Shown here: positions 53,106 through 63,900 of the stretch, piece by piece
Numbering within the stretch: position 1 is the first letter of the stretch
Layout of the letters: each line of letters starts with the position of its first letter
NCBI GenBank assembly: GCA_046329435.1
Contig: JAXLUR010000008.1
Coordinates: forward strand, 248,001-312,000
Length of the DNA stretch: 64,000 nt
Direction: 5' to 3'
From: M3007 sp046329435
Lineage (GTDB): Bacteria > Bacteroidota > Bacteroidia > Chitinophagales > Saprospiraceae
The notes under the pieces: generated by a model
What the model was told of the DNA's origin: nothing
Database searches by the model: none
Seen by the model: the letters and a program-made list of their open reading frames with translations, nothing else
Made by a program: the position numbers and the translations under genes

Positions 53106-56054
53106 TCAAAACGTAACGTCGAGTCCGAAAAGCCAGGTTTTGCTCAACGGATAATACAGCGTATCGATACCTACAACATACGGCGAATTGCCCGGAAATT
53201 CGGGCGACCAGCCGGAGTAGTTCTGGCGGGTCCAGAGGTTGGTTCCGCTTACGTAGATGCGGGCGTTGGACATGCCGATGTTCGACAGCCAGGTTTTGGG
53301 GAAGGAATACCCCAGGGCAATGCTGCGGAGACGGAGGAAAGAACCGTCTTCGATCCAGTGGTCGGACACCTTCGTGTTGTGTTTGAAACGCGCCTGGCTC
53401 ATGCCTGCCACACTGTTGCTGGTGCCTTCGCCGGTCCAGCGGTTGTCGTAAAATTCTTTTTCCCAGTTGTTCACGGCAAAGCGGGTCTGGATGGCCTTGG
53501 CATTGAGCACCTTGTTGCCGCTCACGCCGAAGAAATCGATGTTGAAATCGAAGCCGTAGGCCTCGAAACCTGCGGAAAAGCCATAGGTCAGCGTCGGAAT
53601 GGGGCTGCCGAGGTAGGTGCGGTCGGCGCTGCTGAGCACCGAGTCGCCGTTGAGGTCGGCGTAGATGTAATCGCCCGGTTTTTCGTCACCGAAAGTAGGA
53701 TAGGCGTCGATTTGATCCTGGTTCTGGAATACACCGATCACTTTGTAGCCGTAAAAACCGCCAATGGGCTGGCCCACCACGGTGCGGGTGGCAAAGCCCT
53801 GGCCGAGGTCGGCCGCCAGAATTTCAGACTTGGCCTGGTTGAGTTTGACCACCTCGTTGTCAACGGTCGATAAAATAAAGCCCAGGTTGTAAGTCACCTT
53901 GCCCTTGGTTTCGCGCCAGTTGACGGTAAAATCCCAGCCGCGGTTGCGCACCTGCGCGGAATTGACCACGGGGGTAGCCTGCGAGCCGACATAGTCGGGG
54001 ATCGGCAGGTCGGCGATGATGTCGTAGGTAAAGCGGTTGTACCAGTCGGCCTCGATGCTGAACCGGCCGTTCAGTACGGCGATTTCGGCGCCGAAGTCGG
54101 TCTGGCGCGCGGTTTCCCAGGTCACCCCTGCATTGGAGTAGTTGATGAGGGTGGCGCCGGGCTGAATGGTGTCGTTGAAGGAGCTGTACAGTTCGTCGGT
54201 GATGACGCCCAGCGAGGGATATTCCGAGGTTTTGTCGTTGCCGACTACCCCCCAGGATGCGCGCAGTTTGAAGCGGTCAAACACTTTCTGATGAGCCATG
54301 AAAGGCTCCTGCGCGACGTTCCAGCCGATGGCGGCAGAGGGGAAATAGCCCCAGCGATTGCCTTTGGCAAAACGGGAGGAGCCGTCGGCGCGCAAGGAGG
54401 CGGTGATCAGGTAGCGATCGTAAAAAGTGGCGTTGGTGCGGAACAGGAAACTCATCATCGCCCATTCCCTGATGGATTCGCCGTTGGGTTGCAGCACGTT
54501 ATCGACCGTGTTGCGGCGCTTGTAATAATTTTCCTGTGCGGTCTGGCCGGCCAGCACGTTGAGGTGCAGCACATTGAATTCGCGGTCGTAGGTCAGGGTG
54601 TTTTCCCAAAGCCAGTTGCGCAGCTGGATGCTGTCGCGGCTGGTCCGCGCGATTTCGTTTTTCTGCGAGGTGGACACGAAGAACACCGGCTCGTAGGAAT
54701 ATTCGCGTTCCTTGCGGCGGTCGAAACCGTAGCTCGTTTTGAACGTAAAATACCGCGCGAAATTGAGGCTGCCGTACACCGTACCCACCCAGCGGTTGCG
54801 GCGCTGGTGCTGGTCGTTTTTATAAAACAGGTCGGCTGCCGGATTGGCCAGGGCCTGGCCGAAAATAGTCGGGTCGGTAAAAGCGCCCGTGCTGTCTTTT
54901 TCCGAAAACACCGGCGGCATGCGGTATGCCGAACCGATGACGCCGCCGCCCACGCTGTTGTTCAGGCTGGTGGAATAGGCGATGTTGGCCCCGATGCGAA
55001 GGTCTTTCATGATCGGGTATTCGCCGTTGAAACGGCCCGTATAGCGGTCGAATCCCGTTTCTTCCAGGATGCCCTGCTGGTTGAAATAGTTGCCGGAAAT
55101 GTTGTACTGAAGTTTTTTCCAGCTGCCGTTGGCGCTCAGCTGTACAGTGGCCATGGGCGCATCGCGGAAGATCACGTCCTGCCAGTTGGTGCCTTCACCC
55201 AGCCGCGAAGGGTTGGGGAAACGCGTCGTGTCGCCCGAATACTCGTTGTACAGCTGGGCAAATTCCGAGGCATTGGCCAGCGGCAAATAGTGGTCGATCT
55301 GCTGAATGCCGTACGAACTGCTGAAATTGATGATGGCCTTCCGGTCGGTAGCGCCGCGTTTGGTGGTGATGATGATGACCCCGTTGGCGCCGCGGTTGCC
55401 GTAGATGGCTGTTGCGGAGGCGTCTTTCAGCACCTCGATCGATTGTACGTCCTGCGGATTGACAAACGAAGCGTTGTCGAGCAGCATCCCATCGACCACA
55501 TAGAGCGGGTTGGCGTCGTTGAGCGTCCCCGTGCCCCTGATGCGGATGGTGCCGCCCGCGCCGGGTTCGCCGCTGGAGGGCGTGACGTACACCCCGGCGA
55601 TTTTGCCTTGCAGGGCCTGATCGACCGAAGACGTGGGAATGCGGGTGATCTCCTTGGCTTTCACAGTGCCTACGGCGCCCGTGAGGTCGCTCTTTTTCTG
55701 GGTGCCGTAGCCGACCACCACCACTTCTTCGATCAGGGCGTTGGTAACCATCGCGATCGAAACGGTCGTTTGGCCGGCCAGTTGAACCACCTGTTCGGCA
55801 TAACCCGTGTAACTGACCACCAGGGTGGCATTGGCATTGTCGAGGCTGAGGGTGAAGGCGCCGTCCAGGTCGGTAATTGCCCCGTTGGAGCTGCCTTGCA
55901 CCCGCACACTGGCGCCGATGAGCGCCTCGCCGGTTTCGGCGTCGGTCACGGTACCGCTGACGCGTACCTGGGCGGCCAGCATGCCCGTCAGGAACAAGGC
56001 CAGCACGCTCAGAACCGTGCGTTTTAGGGTGAAAAATTGTACCATGTGCTTCAT
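53106..56054 (-). CDS. SusC/RagA family TonB-linked outer-membrane transporter
   Basis: 982 residues; the ATG at 56054 gives the signal peptide (LSVLALFLTGMLAAQ). A carboxypeptidase-regulatory-like domain (~30-115, GTVTDAETGEALIGASVRVQ) precedes the plug, with VVGYGTQKKSDLTGAVGTV, ALQGKIAGVYV and DVQSIEVLKDASATAIYGNR. A C-terminal TonB-type barrel ends in WLFGLDVTF, a standard outer-membrane signature with terminal Phe. It imports glycan oligomers with SusD using TonB energy. Confidence 0.94.
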   Translation of the reverse strand: MKHMVQFFTLKRTVLSVLALFLTGMLAAQVRVSGTVTDAETGEALIGASVRVQGSSNGAITDLDGAFTLSLDNANATLVVSYTGYAEQVVQLAGQTTVSIAMVTNALIEEVVVVGYGTQKKSDLTGAVGTVKAKEITRIPTSSVDQALQGKIAGVYVTPSSGEPGAGGTIRIRGTGTLNDANPLYVVDGMLLDNASFVNPQDVQSIEVLKDASATAIYGNRGANGVIIITTKRGATDRKAIINFSSSYGIQQIDHYLPLANASEFAQLYNEYSGDTTRFPNPSRLGEGTNWQDVIFRDAPMATVQLSANGSWKKLQYNISGNYFNQQGILEETGFDRYTGRFNGEYPIMKDLRIGANIAYSTSLNNSVGGGVIGSAYRMPPVFSEKDSTGAFTDPTIFGQALANPAADLFYKNDQHQRRNRWVGTVYGSLNFARYFTFKTSYGFDRRKEREYSYEPVFFVSTSQKNEIARTSRDSIQLRNWLWENTLTYDREFNVLHLNVLAGQTAQENYYKRRNTVDNVLQPNGESIREWAMMSFLFRTNATFYDRYLITASLRADGSSRFAKGNRWGYFPSAAIGWNVAQEPFMAHQKVFDRFKLRASWGVVGNDKTSEYPSLGVITDELYSSFNDTIQPGATLINYSNAGVTWETARQTDFGAEIAVLNGRFSIEADWYNRFTYDIIADLPIPDYVGSQATPVVNSAQVRNRGWDFTVNWRETKGKVTYNLGFILSTVDNEVVKLNQAKSEILAADLGQGFATRTVVGQPIGGFYGYKVIGVFQNQDQIDAYPTFGDEKPGDYIYADLNGDSVLSSADRTYLGSPIPTLTYGFSAGFEAYGFDFNIDFFGVSGNKVLNAKAIQTRFAVNNWEKEFYDNRWTGEGTSNSVAGMSQARFKHNTKVSDHWIEDGSFLRLRSIALGYSFPKTWLSNIGMSNARIYVSGTNLWTRQNYSGWSPEFPGNSPYVVGIDTLYYPLSKTWLFGLDVTF

Positions 56055-56103
56055 ACTAAAATGGTTTAATAATTTGATCAATCCTTGGCGGGTCATCCGG
56101 CGC

Positions 56104-58344
56104 TTATTCCACCATCGTGACCCTGACTTTTTTCAAATCGGCGGAATTGCCGCCAACCATCAGGTCGAATTCGCCCGGTTCGGAACCGAAACTCATGTCG
56201 CGGCGGTAAAAGCTGAGGTCCCGGTCGGTCAGCGTGAACGTAATCTCCTTCGACTGCCCGGCGGGAATCATGACTTTTTGAAAACCGCGCAGTTCCTTCA
56301 AAGGGCGCGTGACCGAACCGACGAGGTCGCGGACGTACAGTTGTACCACCTCCTCGCCGTCGCGTTTGCCGGTATTGCTCACCCGGACGCTGACTTGTAG
56401 CGGTTCGCCTTTTTTGAAGGTGGATTTGGCGATTTTGGGGTCGTCGTAGGCAAAACTCGTATAGCTCAGGCCGTAACCGAAGGGGAATTGCGGTGAATTC
56501 GGCACGTCGATGTAACGGCTGGTCCATTTGGAATTCGGGTCGTAAGGCCGGCCGGTGTTTTTTTCGCTGTAATACATGGGCAACTGGCCCACTGTGCGCG
56601 GAAAACTCATGGTCAGTTTGCCCGAAGGGTTGTAGTCGCCCAGCAACACGTCGCTCAGGGCATTGCCCGTCTCGGTGCCCAGCCACCAGGCTTCCACGAT
56701 GGCGCTGGCGTTGTCGGCAATGCGCGGGATGGCCAGTGGCCGGCCGTTCATCAAAACGACGACCACGGGTTTGCCCGTTTTGACGAGTTCGAGCACCAGC
56801 TCTTCCTGCACGCCCGGCAGGCTGATGTCGGCGCGGGAGGCAGCTTCGCCGCTCATCTGGGCTTTTTCGCCAACGGCCACGACCACCACGTCGGAGGCTT
56901 GCGCGAGGCGCAGGGCCTCGGCAAAACCGCTTTTGTCGTTGCCTTCGATGTCGCAGCCTTTGGCGTAGCCGGGTTTCAGGCCGGCGGCGCGCAAGCCTTC
57001 GAGCACGCTGACGCAATCGTTGTAATTGCCGGCGGCGCACCAGTTGCCGATGAGTTCGGTTTTGTTGTCGGCCAGCGGACCGATGAGGGCAATTTTCTGG
57101 CTGCGCCCGAGCGGCAGTGTGTTTTTGTCGTTTTTCAACAAAACAATGCTGCGGCGCGAAACGTCGCGGGCGGCCGCGCGGTGGGCCGGCGACAGAATCG
57201 TCTGCTTTTCGCGCTCGGCGTTGCAGAATTTGTAGGGGTCGTCGAACAGCCCCAGGTCGAATTTGGCTTGCAGGATGCGGCGTACGGCATTGTCCACAAC
57301 GCTCATGGGCACCTTGCCTTCCTTGACCGATTGGGCCAGAAAACGCTGGAAAATGCCGCCTTGCAGGTCCATGTCCATGCCGGCATTGACCGACAGCTCG
57401 CCGGCTTCCTTTTCAGTGGCCACGACGCCGTGGTTGACCATTTCATTGATCGACGTGTAATCGGACACCACAAAACCCTGGAAGCCCCACTGGTCGCGCA
57501 GGATGTCGGTCAGCAGGTATTTGTTGCCCGACGCGGGCACGCCGTCGTAATCGTTGAAGGAGGTCATGACGGTAGCCGCGCCGGCCTTGACGGCCGCTTC
57601 GTATGGCGGCAGATAGTATTCGCGGAAGAAGCGTTCGCTCATGTCCACGGTATTGTAATCGCGGCCGGCCAGCCCGGCGCCGTAACCTGCGTAGTGTTTG
57701 ACGCAAGCCATGACGGCATCGGTATGGCCCACGCCTTTGCCCTGAAAACCGCGCACCCGCGCCTCGGCGATGCGGCAGCCCAGCCAGGTGTCTTCGCCGG
57801 CGCCTTCCATGACCCGGCCCCAGCGGGCGTCGCGGGCGATATCGACCATGGGCGCGAAGGTCCAGTGCAAACCTGCCGCGGCCGCCTCGGTACCGGCTAC
57901 ACGCGCCGATTTTTCAATGGCGTTCATATCCCAGCTGGCGGCTTCGCCGAGCGGAATGGGGAAAATGGTCTTGTAGCCGTGAATGACGTCGTACCCGAAC
58001 AGCAGGGGTATGTGCAGACGGGTTTCTTCGACGGCGATGCGCTGCAATTCGCGGGTGAACGCAACGGTATGGCTGTTGAACAGGGCGCCGCAGGCGCCGC
58101 TGCGAATGTCGTTTTTATACCCGTCGCGAATGGTCGGGCCAGTGCTTTCCCAGTCGGTGGTGTAAAGGGTCATCTGACCGATTTTTTCTTCCAGCGTCAT
58201 TTGCGCCAGCAGTTTTTCCACGCGGGGGTCGGTGTTCTCCGCTTGAACGGCCGTATGACCCGAGCGATTTACCACGAAGCCGGTTAGGCCCAGCAGGGCG
58301 CCGCAAAGGGCGAATGCCGTGAAATAAAGTTGTTTTTTAGTCAT
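56104..58344 (-). CDS. bglX: Glycoside hydrolase family 3 beta-glucosidase (BglX-like)
   Basis: 746 residues. An N-terminal signal/anchor (MTKKQLYFTAFALCGALLGL) precedes the GH3 barrel: LEEKIGQMTLYTTDW, IPLLFGYDVIHGYKTIFPIP, CVKHYAGYGAGLAGRDYN. The nucleophile lies in GFVVSDYTSI (Asp295). The GH3 C-terminal domain (~370-570) and fibronectin III-like domain (~640-740) follow. The enzyme should act in the periplasm on oligosaccharides imported by the SusCD pair; beta-1,2-linked glucose is suggested by the neighbouring GH144-type gene. It starts 41 bp after that gene. Confidence 0.9.
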   Translation of the reverse strand: MTKKQLYFTAFALCGALLGLTGFVVNRSGHTAVQAENTDPRVEKLLAQMTLEEKIGQMTLYTTDWESTGPTIRDGYKNDIRSGACGALFNSHTVAFTRELQRIAVEETRLHIPLLFGYDVIHGYKTIFPIPLGEAASWDMNAIEKSARVAGTEAAAAGLHWTFAPMVDIARDARWGRVMEGAGEDTWLGCRIAEARVRGFQGKGVGHTDAVMACVKHYAGYGAGLAGRDYNTVDMSERFFREYYLPPYEAAVKAGAATVMTSFNDYDGVPASGNKYLLTDILRDQWGFQGFVVSDYTSINEMVNHGVVATEKEAGELSVNAGMDMDLQGGIFQRFLAQSVKEGKVPMSVVDNAVRRILQAKFDLGLFDDPYKFCNAEREKQTILSPAHRAAARDVSRRSIVLLKNDKNTLPLGRSQKIALIGPLADNKTELIGNWCAAGNYNDCVSVLEGLRAAGLKPGYAKGCDIEGNDKSGFAEALRLAQASDVVVVAVGEKAQMSGEAASRADISLPGVQEELVLELVKTGKPVVVVLMNGRPLAIPRIADNASAIVEAWWLGTETGNALSDVLLGDYNPSGKLTMSFPRTVGQLPMYYSEKNTGRPYDPNSKWTSRYIDVPNSPQFPFGYGLSYTSFAYDDPKIAKSTFKKGEPLQVSVRVSNTGKRDGEEVVQLYVRDLVGSVTRPLKELRGFQKVMIPAGQSKEITFTLTDRDLSFYRRDMSFGSEPGEFDLMVGGNSADLKKVRVTMVE

Positions 58345-58385
58345 ATCATGTTGTTTTAAAACAGTGATCGGCAATCGGGCCGCCC

Positions 58386-60596
58386 TTATTTTTTTCGCTG
58401 CGCAAACAGCCATTCCATCACCGCGGGATTGTAATAGGCGACGAACCAGATATCGTGTCCGAAGGTGCTGAGTTCGGTGTATTTGACTTTCCCGCCGGCT
58501 TTTTTCAGGGCATCGACCATGCGCCGGCTGTACACGACCGGGTTGGTTTCATCGAGGCCGCCGTGCCAGATCCAGACGGGTATGTTTTTGATCTTTTTGG
58601 CGTGGGCCGCGTCGCCCCTGCCACAAACCGGCAGCCCGGCTGCAAACAGGTCGGGACGCCGCATCATCAGGTCGATCGTCCCGGAGCCGCCCATGCTCAT
58701 GCCGGTGATGTACACCCGGTTGGGGTCGATGCCGGGGTTGTTTTTTACGGTGTTGTCGATCAGTTCGAGCACGGCCTGCGCGGGTTCGGTGGGCTCCGTA
58801 CTGAACAGGGAGGATTGATCGCGGGTTGCGCCGCTCCAGCGTTTGCCCGGCGGGCATTGCGGCGCCAGCAGGTAGCAAGGGTATTTTTCGCGGTTTTCCT
58901 TTTCACAAAAGGCATACACCCCGTTGCGCATCTGTGCGGCATTGTCGATACCGTTTTCTCCCGAACCGTGCAGGAACACGACGAGCGGATAGCGGGGCGG
59001 TATGCTGCTGCCCTTGGCGCGGATAAACGAGCGGCCCGTGCCCGCGGGCTCCAGCATCTGGTAAGGTAATTTTTGCCCCGTGCTGCTCCTGAATACTTCC
59101 CGGCGGAAAAAACCGGCGGGTTCAAGCGGCACGTCGGGATTGGCGGCTTTGGGAGAAAGGGCGCTCGCCCGGGGCGTTTTAATCTCGTCGAGCCAGCCTC
59201 CGCTGAATCCGGCGCGTTGCAGGCCCGCCACGATGTACGGGTTTTTCTTCATCAGGTTCCAGATGAAACCCGAGCGGTAATTTTCGATCATCAGCACGAT
59301 CGGCCCCTGATCGATACCCAGGTAGTCGGTGTCGAACCAGCCGTTTTCGCAGCCGGGTTCGAAGGTGAAACTGGGGTTGAACGCGTCTTTAAATCCATAG
59401 GGCCCGAGCAACTGGCCGCCGTATTCGGTCCACATCGCTTCGAGGGCAGGAAGACAGACTTCCGGCGCAAAGGGCACCGATCCGCCGGCTGCCGTCGGGG
59501 CAATGGTGCCGTCGTCGCGGCCTTCGTAATCGACGGCGGCGCCGCGGGCCGAGTAGCCGTCGAACCAGACTTCGCGGCCTTTGAATATATCGTGCCTGGC
59601 ATTGCCCCTGCGCACATCCTGGGGGCCGTCGCAGGCCGTAAGCCCCCAGATGTCGGGGCCATACCCTTCCCAGCCCATCGGGTTCTGGATGCAGTACTGG
59701 CGGTTGGCGAGGGTGGCGCGCCGGCTGTTTTCAAAATAATCGATGCCTTTTTCGCGCATGTAACGGTCTTTTATGCCCCTGAAATCGATCCAGCAATGAC
59801 TGTACTGATGGCCGAACAAGGGACCGAAATTGACCATCTCCTGCCCCTGGTAGCTGTCCCAGAAATAGGGTTTGCACCATTGTTCCCAGGCGTCGGGCCC
59901 GATGGGGTGGGTCGGCGAACCCATCGCCATCAGCACCAGCACCATGGCTTCGTTGTAGCCCCGCCAGTCGGACGACAAAAAACCGCGCTCGGGAAACCAG
60001 CCCATGCTCATCCGCTGTTCCTCGTTGAGGTACCAGTCCCACTCGACGCGGCGATAGAGGAAGTCGGCTTTTTCCCGAATGGCTTTTTCGACGGGGTTGT
60101 CCTGGTCGAAGTAGGTCATGCACGAGAGGATGCCGGCCATCAACAAGCCCGTGTCGATGGAAGACAGCTCCACGGTCTGGAAGCGGTGGGCGGTTTTCAG
60201 GTCGAGAAAATGGTAAAAAAAGCCGCGGTATCCCGCCACGCCGCTTGATTCGGGTCCCTGGGGAAGATCTTTCAACACGCTCAGCGTATTCAGCACCCGC
60301 TCGGCAGCTTGCTGCCGGGTGATCCAGCCGCGTTCGACGCCGACCAGATAGGCGGTCAGGCCAAAGCCCGTGGCGGCAATACTCGAAAAGGTAAGGGTAG
60401 GGTAGCGGTCGGGTATTTGCCAGTTGGAAGTGTCGGCCAACTCCCAGAAATACAGGAAGTTACGCCGTTGTAATTCATCGAGGGAAAACGGTGCAACCAG
60501 TTGGTTTTTGGACAGAACAGCCGGGTTGCGCTGTTGCGACTGCCCGCTCAGGGCAGGAAATAGCAGCAACACGATGATGACTATACTTCGCGTCAT
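58386..60596 (-). CDS. GH144-like (glycoamylase PF10091) enzyme fused to an alpha/beta-hydrolase esterase
   Basis: 736 residues; the ATG at 60596 gives a signal peptide (MTRSIVIIVLLLFPALSGQS). Residues ~30-490 are the glycoamylase-like domain that defines GH144 (endo-beta-1,2-glucanase): LQRRNFLYFWELAD, IDTGLLMAGILSC, YGPDIWGLTACDGP, TIAPTAAGGSVPFAPE. Residues ~510-736 are a separate esterase-like alpha/beta hydrolase: oxyanion block VVFLHGSGENG, nucleophile GMSMGGSG (Ser634), acid WHGGLDETN (Asp682), His714 in FGHDIW. Both catalytic sites look intact. The substrate of the esterase half is unknown; an acyl group on the glucan, such as a succinyl or acetyl decoration, is one possibility. Confidence 0.85.
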   Translation of the reverse strand: MTRSIVIIVLLLFPALSGQSQQRNPAVLSKNQLVAPFSLDELQRRNFLYFWELADTSNWQIPDRYPTLTFSSIAATGFGLTAYLVGVERGWITRQQAAERVLNTLSVLKDLPQGPESSGVAGYRGFFYHFLDLKTAHRFQTVELSSIDTGLLMAGILSCMTYFDQDNPVEKAIREKADFLYRRVEWDWYLNEEQRMSMGWFPERGFLSSDWRGYNEAMVLVLMAMGSPTHPIGPDAWEQWCKPYFWDSYQGQEMVNFGPLFGHQYSHCWIDFRGIKDRYMREKGIDYFENSRRATLANRQYCIQNPMGWEGYGPDIWGLTACDGPQDVRRGNARHDIFKGREVWFDGYSARGAAVDYEGRDDGTIAPTAAGGSVPFAPEVCLPALEAMWTEYGGQLLGPYGFKDAFNPSFTFEPGCENGWFDTDYLGIDQGPIVLMIENYRSGFIWNLMKKNPYIVAGLQRAGFSGGWLDEIKTPRASALSPKAANPDVPLEPAGFFRREVFRSSTGQKLPYQMLEPAGTGRSFIRAKGSSIPPRYPLVVFLHGSGENGIDNAAQMRNGVYAFCEKENREKYPCYLLAPQCPPGKRWSGATRDQSSLFSTEPTEPAQAVLELIDNTVKNNPGIDPNRVYITGMSMGGSGTIDLMMRRPDLFAAGLPVCGRGDAAHAKKIKNIPVWIWHGGLDETNPVVYSRRMVDALKKAGGKVKYTELSTFGHDIWFVAYYNPAVMEWLFAQRKK

Positions 60597-60823
60597 GATA
60601 GTAGTTGGATTGAATACGGCAGGGAGCGCCGTACTGCCCTGATCGGGCAGCGCTTCAAAATGGATCGAGCAACACATTCCCGCTGTGCCTTTCACCCCTC
60701 GGGCAGCAGGCCGGCTGAACGCAGGATGGCAAATGGATGTATGGTTTGAGCCTGGCGGCTGGCGGTATTAACCTGCAAAGGCAAGCGGATAAAATATGGC
60801 AGGCGCAGAAATTCAAAAGAACG

Positions 60824-60862
60824 GGGCGGCCAAAAACCATAAACCAATGTCTTCGGCCGCCC
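60824..60862 (-). terminator. GC-rich hairpin in the gap before the GH144 gene
   Basis: GGGCGGCC (60824-60831) and GGCCGCCC (60855-60862) form an 8-bp stem with a 23-nt loop. On the minus strand it is followed by GTTCTTTT. It may end transcripts of the upstream modular gene or lie in the leader of the GH144 gene. Confidence 0.4.
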
Positions 60863-60892
60863 TCGCATTCTTTCACTATTTCTCTGTGAACG

Positions 60893-60963
60893 GTTGACAA
60901 GGGTTTACAGGTTGTTGTAAAAGACTGTGGTCTTTTTATCCATCCTGCAAACCCTTGTTCAAC
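60893..60963 (-). terminator. Nested hairpins after the modular T9SS gene
   Basis: An outer inverted repeat (60893-60911 with 60944-60963; motif ACAAGGGTTT and complement, one bulge and one mismatch) encloses a perfect inner hairpin, AAAAGAC-TGTG-GTCTTTT (60919-60936). The structure lies five bases after the stop codon. The inner stem ends in a T-run on the plus strand and a shorter TTTT on the minus strand. The rest of the 371-bp gap holds another hairpin and probably the GH144 promoter; no gene is seen there. Confidence 0.6.
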
Positions 60964-60967
60964 GGTT

Positions 60968-63900
60968 TTACTGTTTTACAAACTTGGCATTGCCCAGGAG
61001 CAGGCCTTGCGGGTTGTAACCGGCAAGTACGTACACGCCTACGGGCAGGTCGGCCACATTCACTTCGACTTTGAGGTCGAGGTTGGTGTTTACCGTTTGC
61101 ACGCGCTGACCGTATGCATTGAAGATTTCGAGCCGCGAAACGTTGTCAAAGTTTTCCACGTAGAGCAGGTCGTTGACCGGGTTGGGCGAAACTTTCATCG
61201 CCTCGACCGGCAGCGGTTGCCAGGTGCCGATGGTGCCGCATTCGCCGGCGCCGATCACGATGTCGTCGAAGTAGGAAATGACGTTCGAAGAGCCGTTGCC
61301 GGGCATCTGCCAGTCGAAGAAGATGGTAAAGCGGTAGTACTTGGCGCCGTCGGGGGCGGTGGTGAAATCATGCACGGTTTCTTCCCACTGGTTGACGGTC
61401 GTGTTGTTGAACGGAATTTCCGTCCAGCCGAAGTTGTTGCCCGATTTGTCCTGTTCGACTTTGAGCACGAATACGCCCAGGTGGTCCATGAGCACTTTGG
61501 CGCGCATTTGTTTCAGGCCCGCGAAATCGACGGGAGCGTCAAGGTCGGTGTAGAAGCCTGTGAAGTTGCCGCCGTCGGAGGGTTTCACGAATTTACCCAC
61601 TTTGGCGGAAGTATTGATGCCGCTGGGGTTCGGGTTGTCCACTACTTCGAAAGGCTGGTTGTAGGAGCCCTGGTCGAAATAGTTGAAGGCGGTGATGGTG
61701 GTCGCCGGCGTTTCGAAGTCGAGGACGCAGCCGGTGTAGCCTTTGCGGCCCCATTTCACGTCATCGACGAAGTAAGTGCCGCCCTGGTCGTTGGCCACGT
61801 TGAAGAAGATCACGAGTTTGTTGTGCAGCGTCGGGTTGGCGGCGCTGAAGTCGATGTTGAACGTGAACCACTTGTTGGCTTCCGTCAGCGTATCGAAAAT
61901 TTCCACGCCGGGGCCGTTGCCTTCGAGTTTGAAGAGGAAGGGCACGTTGGCATTGGCCGACCATACCTTGAGCGAGAGCTGGTTGTAGGTGCTCAGGTCG
62001 ATGGGCTGGGCAAATTCAAAACCGATGCCGGCATAGGGTTCGCCGTCGGGATCGTCATACTGGCCGACTTTCGAGCTGGGGTTGTCGTTGTTGAGGTGCG
62101 GGTTGTTGATCACCGATACATCGGCGCCGCCGTAGAAAATCTGGTTGTAGTTGCGTTGGCACTCGAAGTCATCGACGATATTCGGGTTCGGCACCGCGTC
62201 GGCGCAGGGATCCGTGGTGGTTTTGCTCTGGCGCAGGTTATCGACGCACCACGATTCGCCCGGGTTGGCGTTGTTCGGATCGAACAGGAAGCGGATCTCG
62301 TTGAAATCGGTCACGGCGCTGAAAGCCGAGAAGTCGAACTTGAGGGTTTCCCATTCGCCCGGCGTCTGGATCTTGGCCTGCACGGCTTCGTTGCCCGAGA
62401 TGGGCGACACGAGCTGCATGGTCACGATCGTTTGGCCGGCAACTGCCGTGGCGGGGCTCAGCACGTCGATGTTGAACTGCGGGTAGTTGCTCAGGTTGAA
62501 GTTGTTGATCGAAAGCACCTGCAGGGTCGAGTTGGGCGAGCTGCCTTTGGAGTAGCAGCCGGTCTGGGTGGAGGTGTTCACGCCGCCCGGGGCCGGGTTG
62601 TTGGTCGGGCCGGTAAAGTTGCCGTGCAAGGCCGTCACGAAGTCGAGCGGCAGCCAGCCGAGGTTGGTGGCCGAGCCCTGGAAGTCTTCGATGGGCGCTT
62701 GCTCGGTGGGTGCGAACAGGCGGATGTTGTCCACGTAGTACACGTCGCCGGCTTCGCCGTTGGCGCCGGCGCCGAAGAACAGCACCAGTTTTTTATGGCC
62801 GAGGCCTACCTGGCTGCTGAAATCGGCCGTGTAGGTGACCCAGGTCTGGGTTTGCGTGATCTGGAAGGCTTGTTCCTTGTTGCCGTTGGGGCCTTCGATC
62901 TTGAGCAGCATGGTGCCTGTTTTGGGCGCCCACACCTGTACGCTGAACTGGTTGCGTTCGCTCAGGTCGATCGGGTTTTCATAGTCGATCACCAGGGCGG
63001 CGTATTCGGTGCCGGGGCCGGCGGGGCGGTTCCATTGGCCTACTTTGTTCGAGGAGTTGTCTCCCGTGACGTAGGGGTTTTTCACCACATGAAGGCTGTC
63101 CCAGCCGATGCTGTAAATGGCGTTGCGGTTGCAATCGTAGTCGTCGAGCACTTCCGGATCGGGTGTCGAAGTGCCGCAAAGGTTGGGTACGGCGTAGATG
63201 TTGTCGAGGTAGTACGTGTCGGAGCTGCCGGTCACGCCAGGAGAGAATACGATCAGGATTTTGGTAATGGTCGTAAAGCCCGCGGCGTCGGAGAAATCGA
63301 CGTTGTATTCCTGCCATTCATTGGCCACGGCGACGTTGATCACTTTTTCCTTGGCCTCGCCGGCGCCTTCGATTTTGAAGAGCACCTGGGTGGGTTGCGG
63401 AGCCCAGAGCGAGAAGCGGAACTGGTTGAACACCGAGAGGTCGAGGGCTTGCGGCAGGGTGCCGAAAGCGAAGTTGTAGTCGAACGCAGGGGCATTGCTG
63501 AACGAGCCGACGGTAGCCGAGCTGTTCACCTGGTTGGGATCAGGGTTGGCCACAGCGCCGTTGAAGGCGCCGTTGAGGCTGATCCAGTTGATACCCGAGG
63601 GCGTTTCCCAGTCTTCGATGACGCGCTTGGCCTTGTCGGCCTTGATGTCGTCGAAGAAGAACGTGTGGTCGTCGAACGCAAAAGAGTTGAACGACACGAG
63701 GATGCGGTTGTACGTCGTGGCAGCAGCGCCGGCGGAGAGGTCGAACGTGTATTCATACCACTGGTTGGCGCCCTGGATGTCCACAATCTTTTCCACGGCT
63801 GCGCCGCCGCCGATGGTTTCCAGTTTGAGCAGGATCTTGCCCGTGGCAACGGGCGACCAGACCTTCATTTTAAACTGGTTGTACTCGGAGGCGTCGAGGG

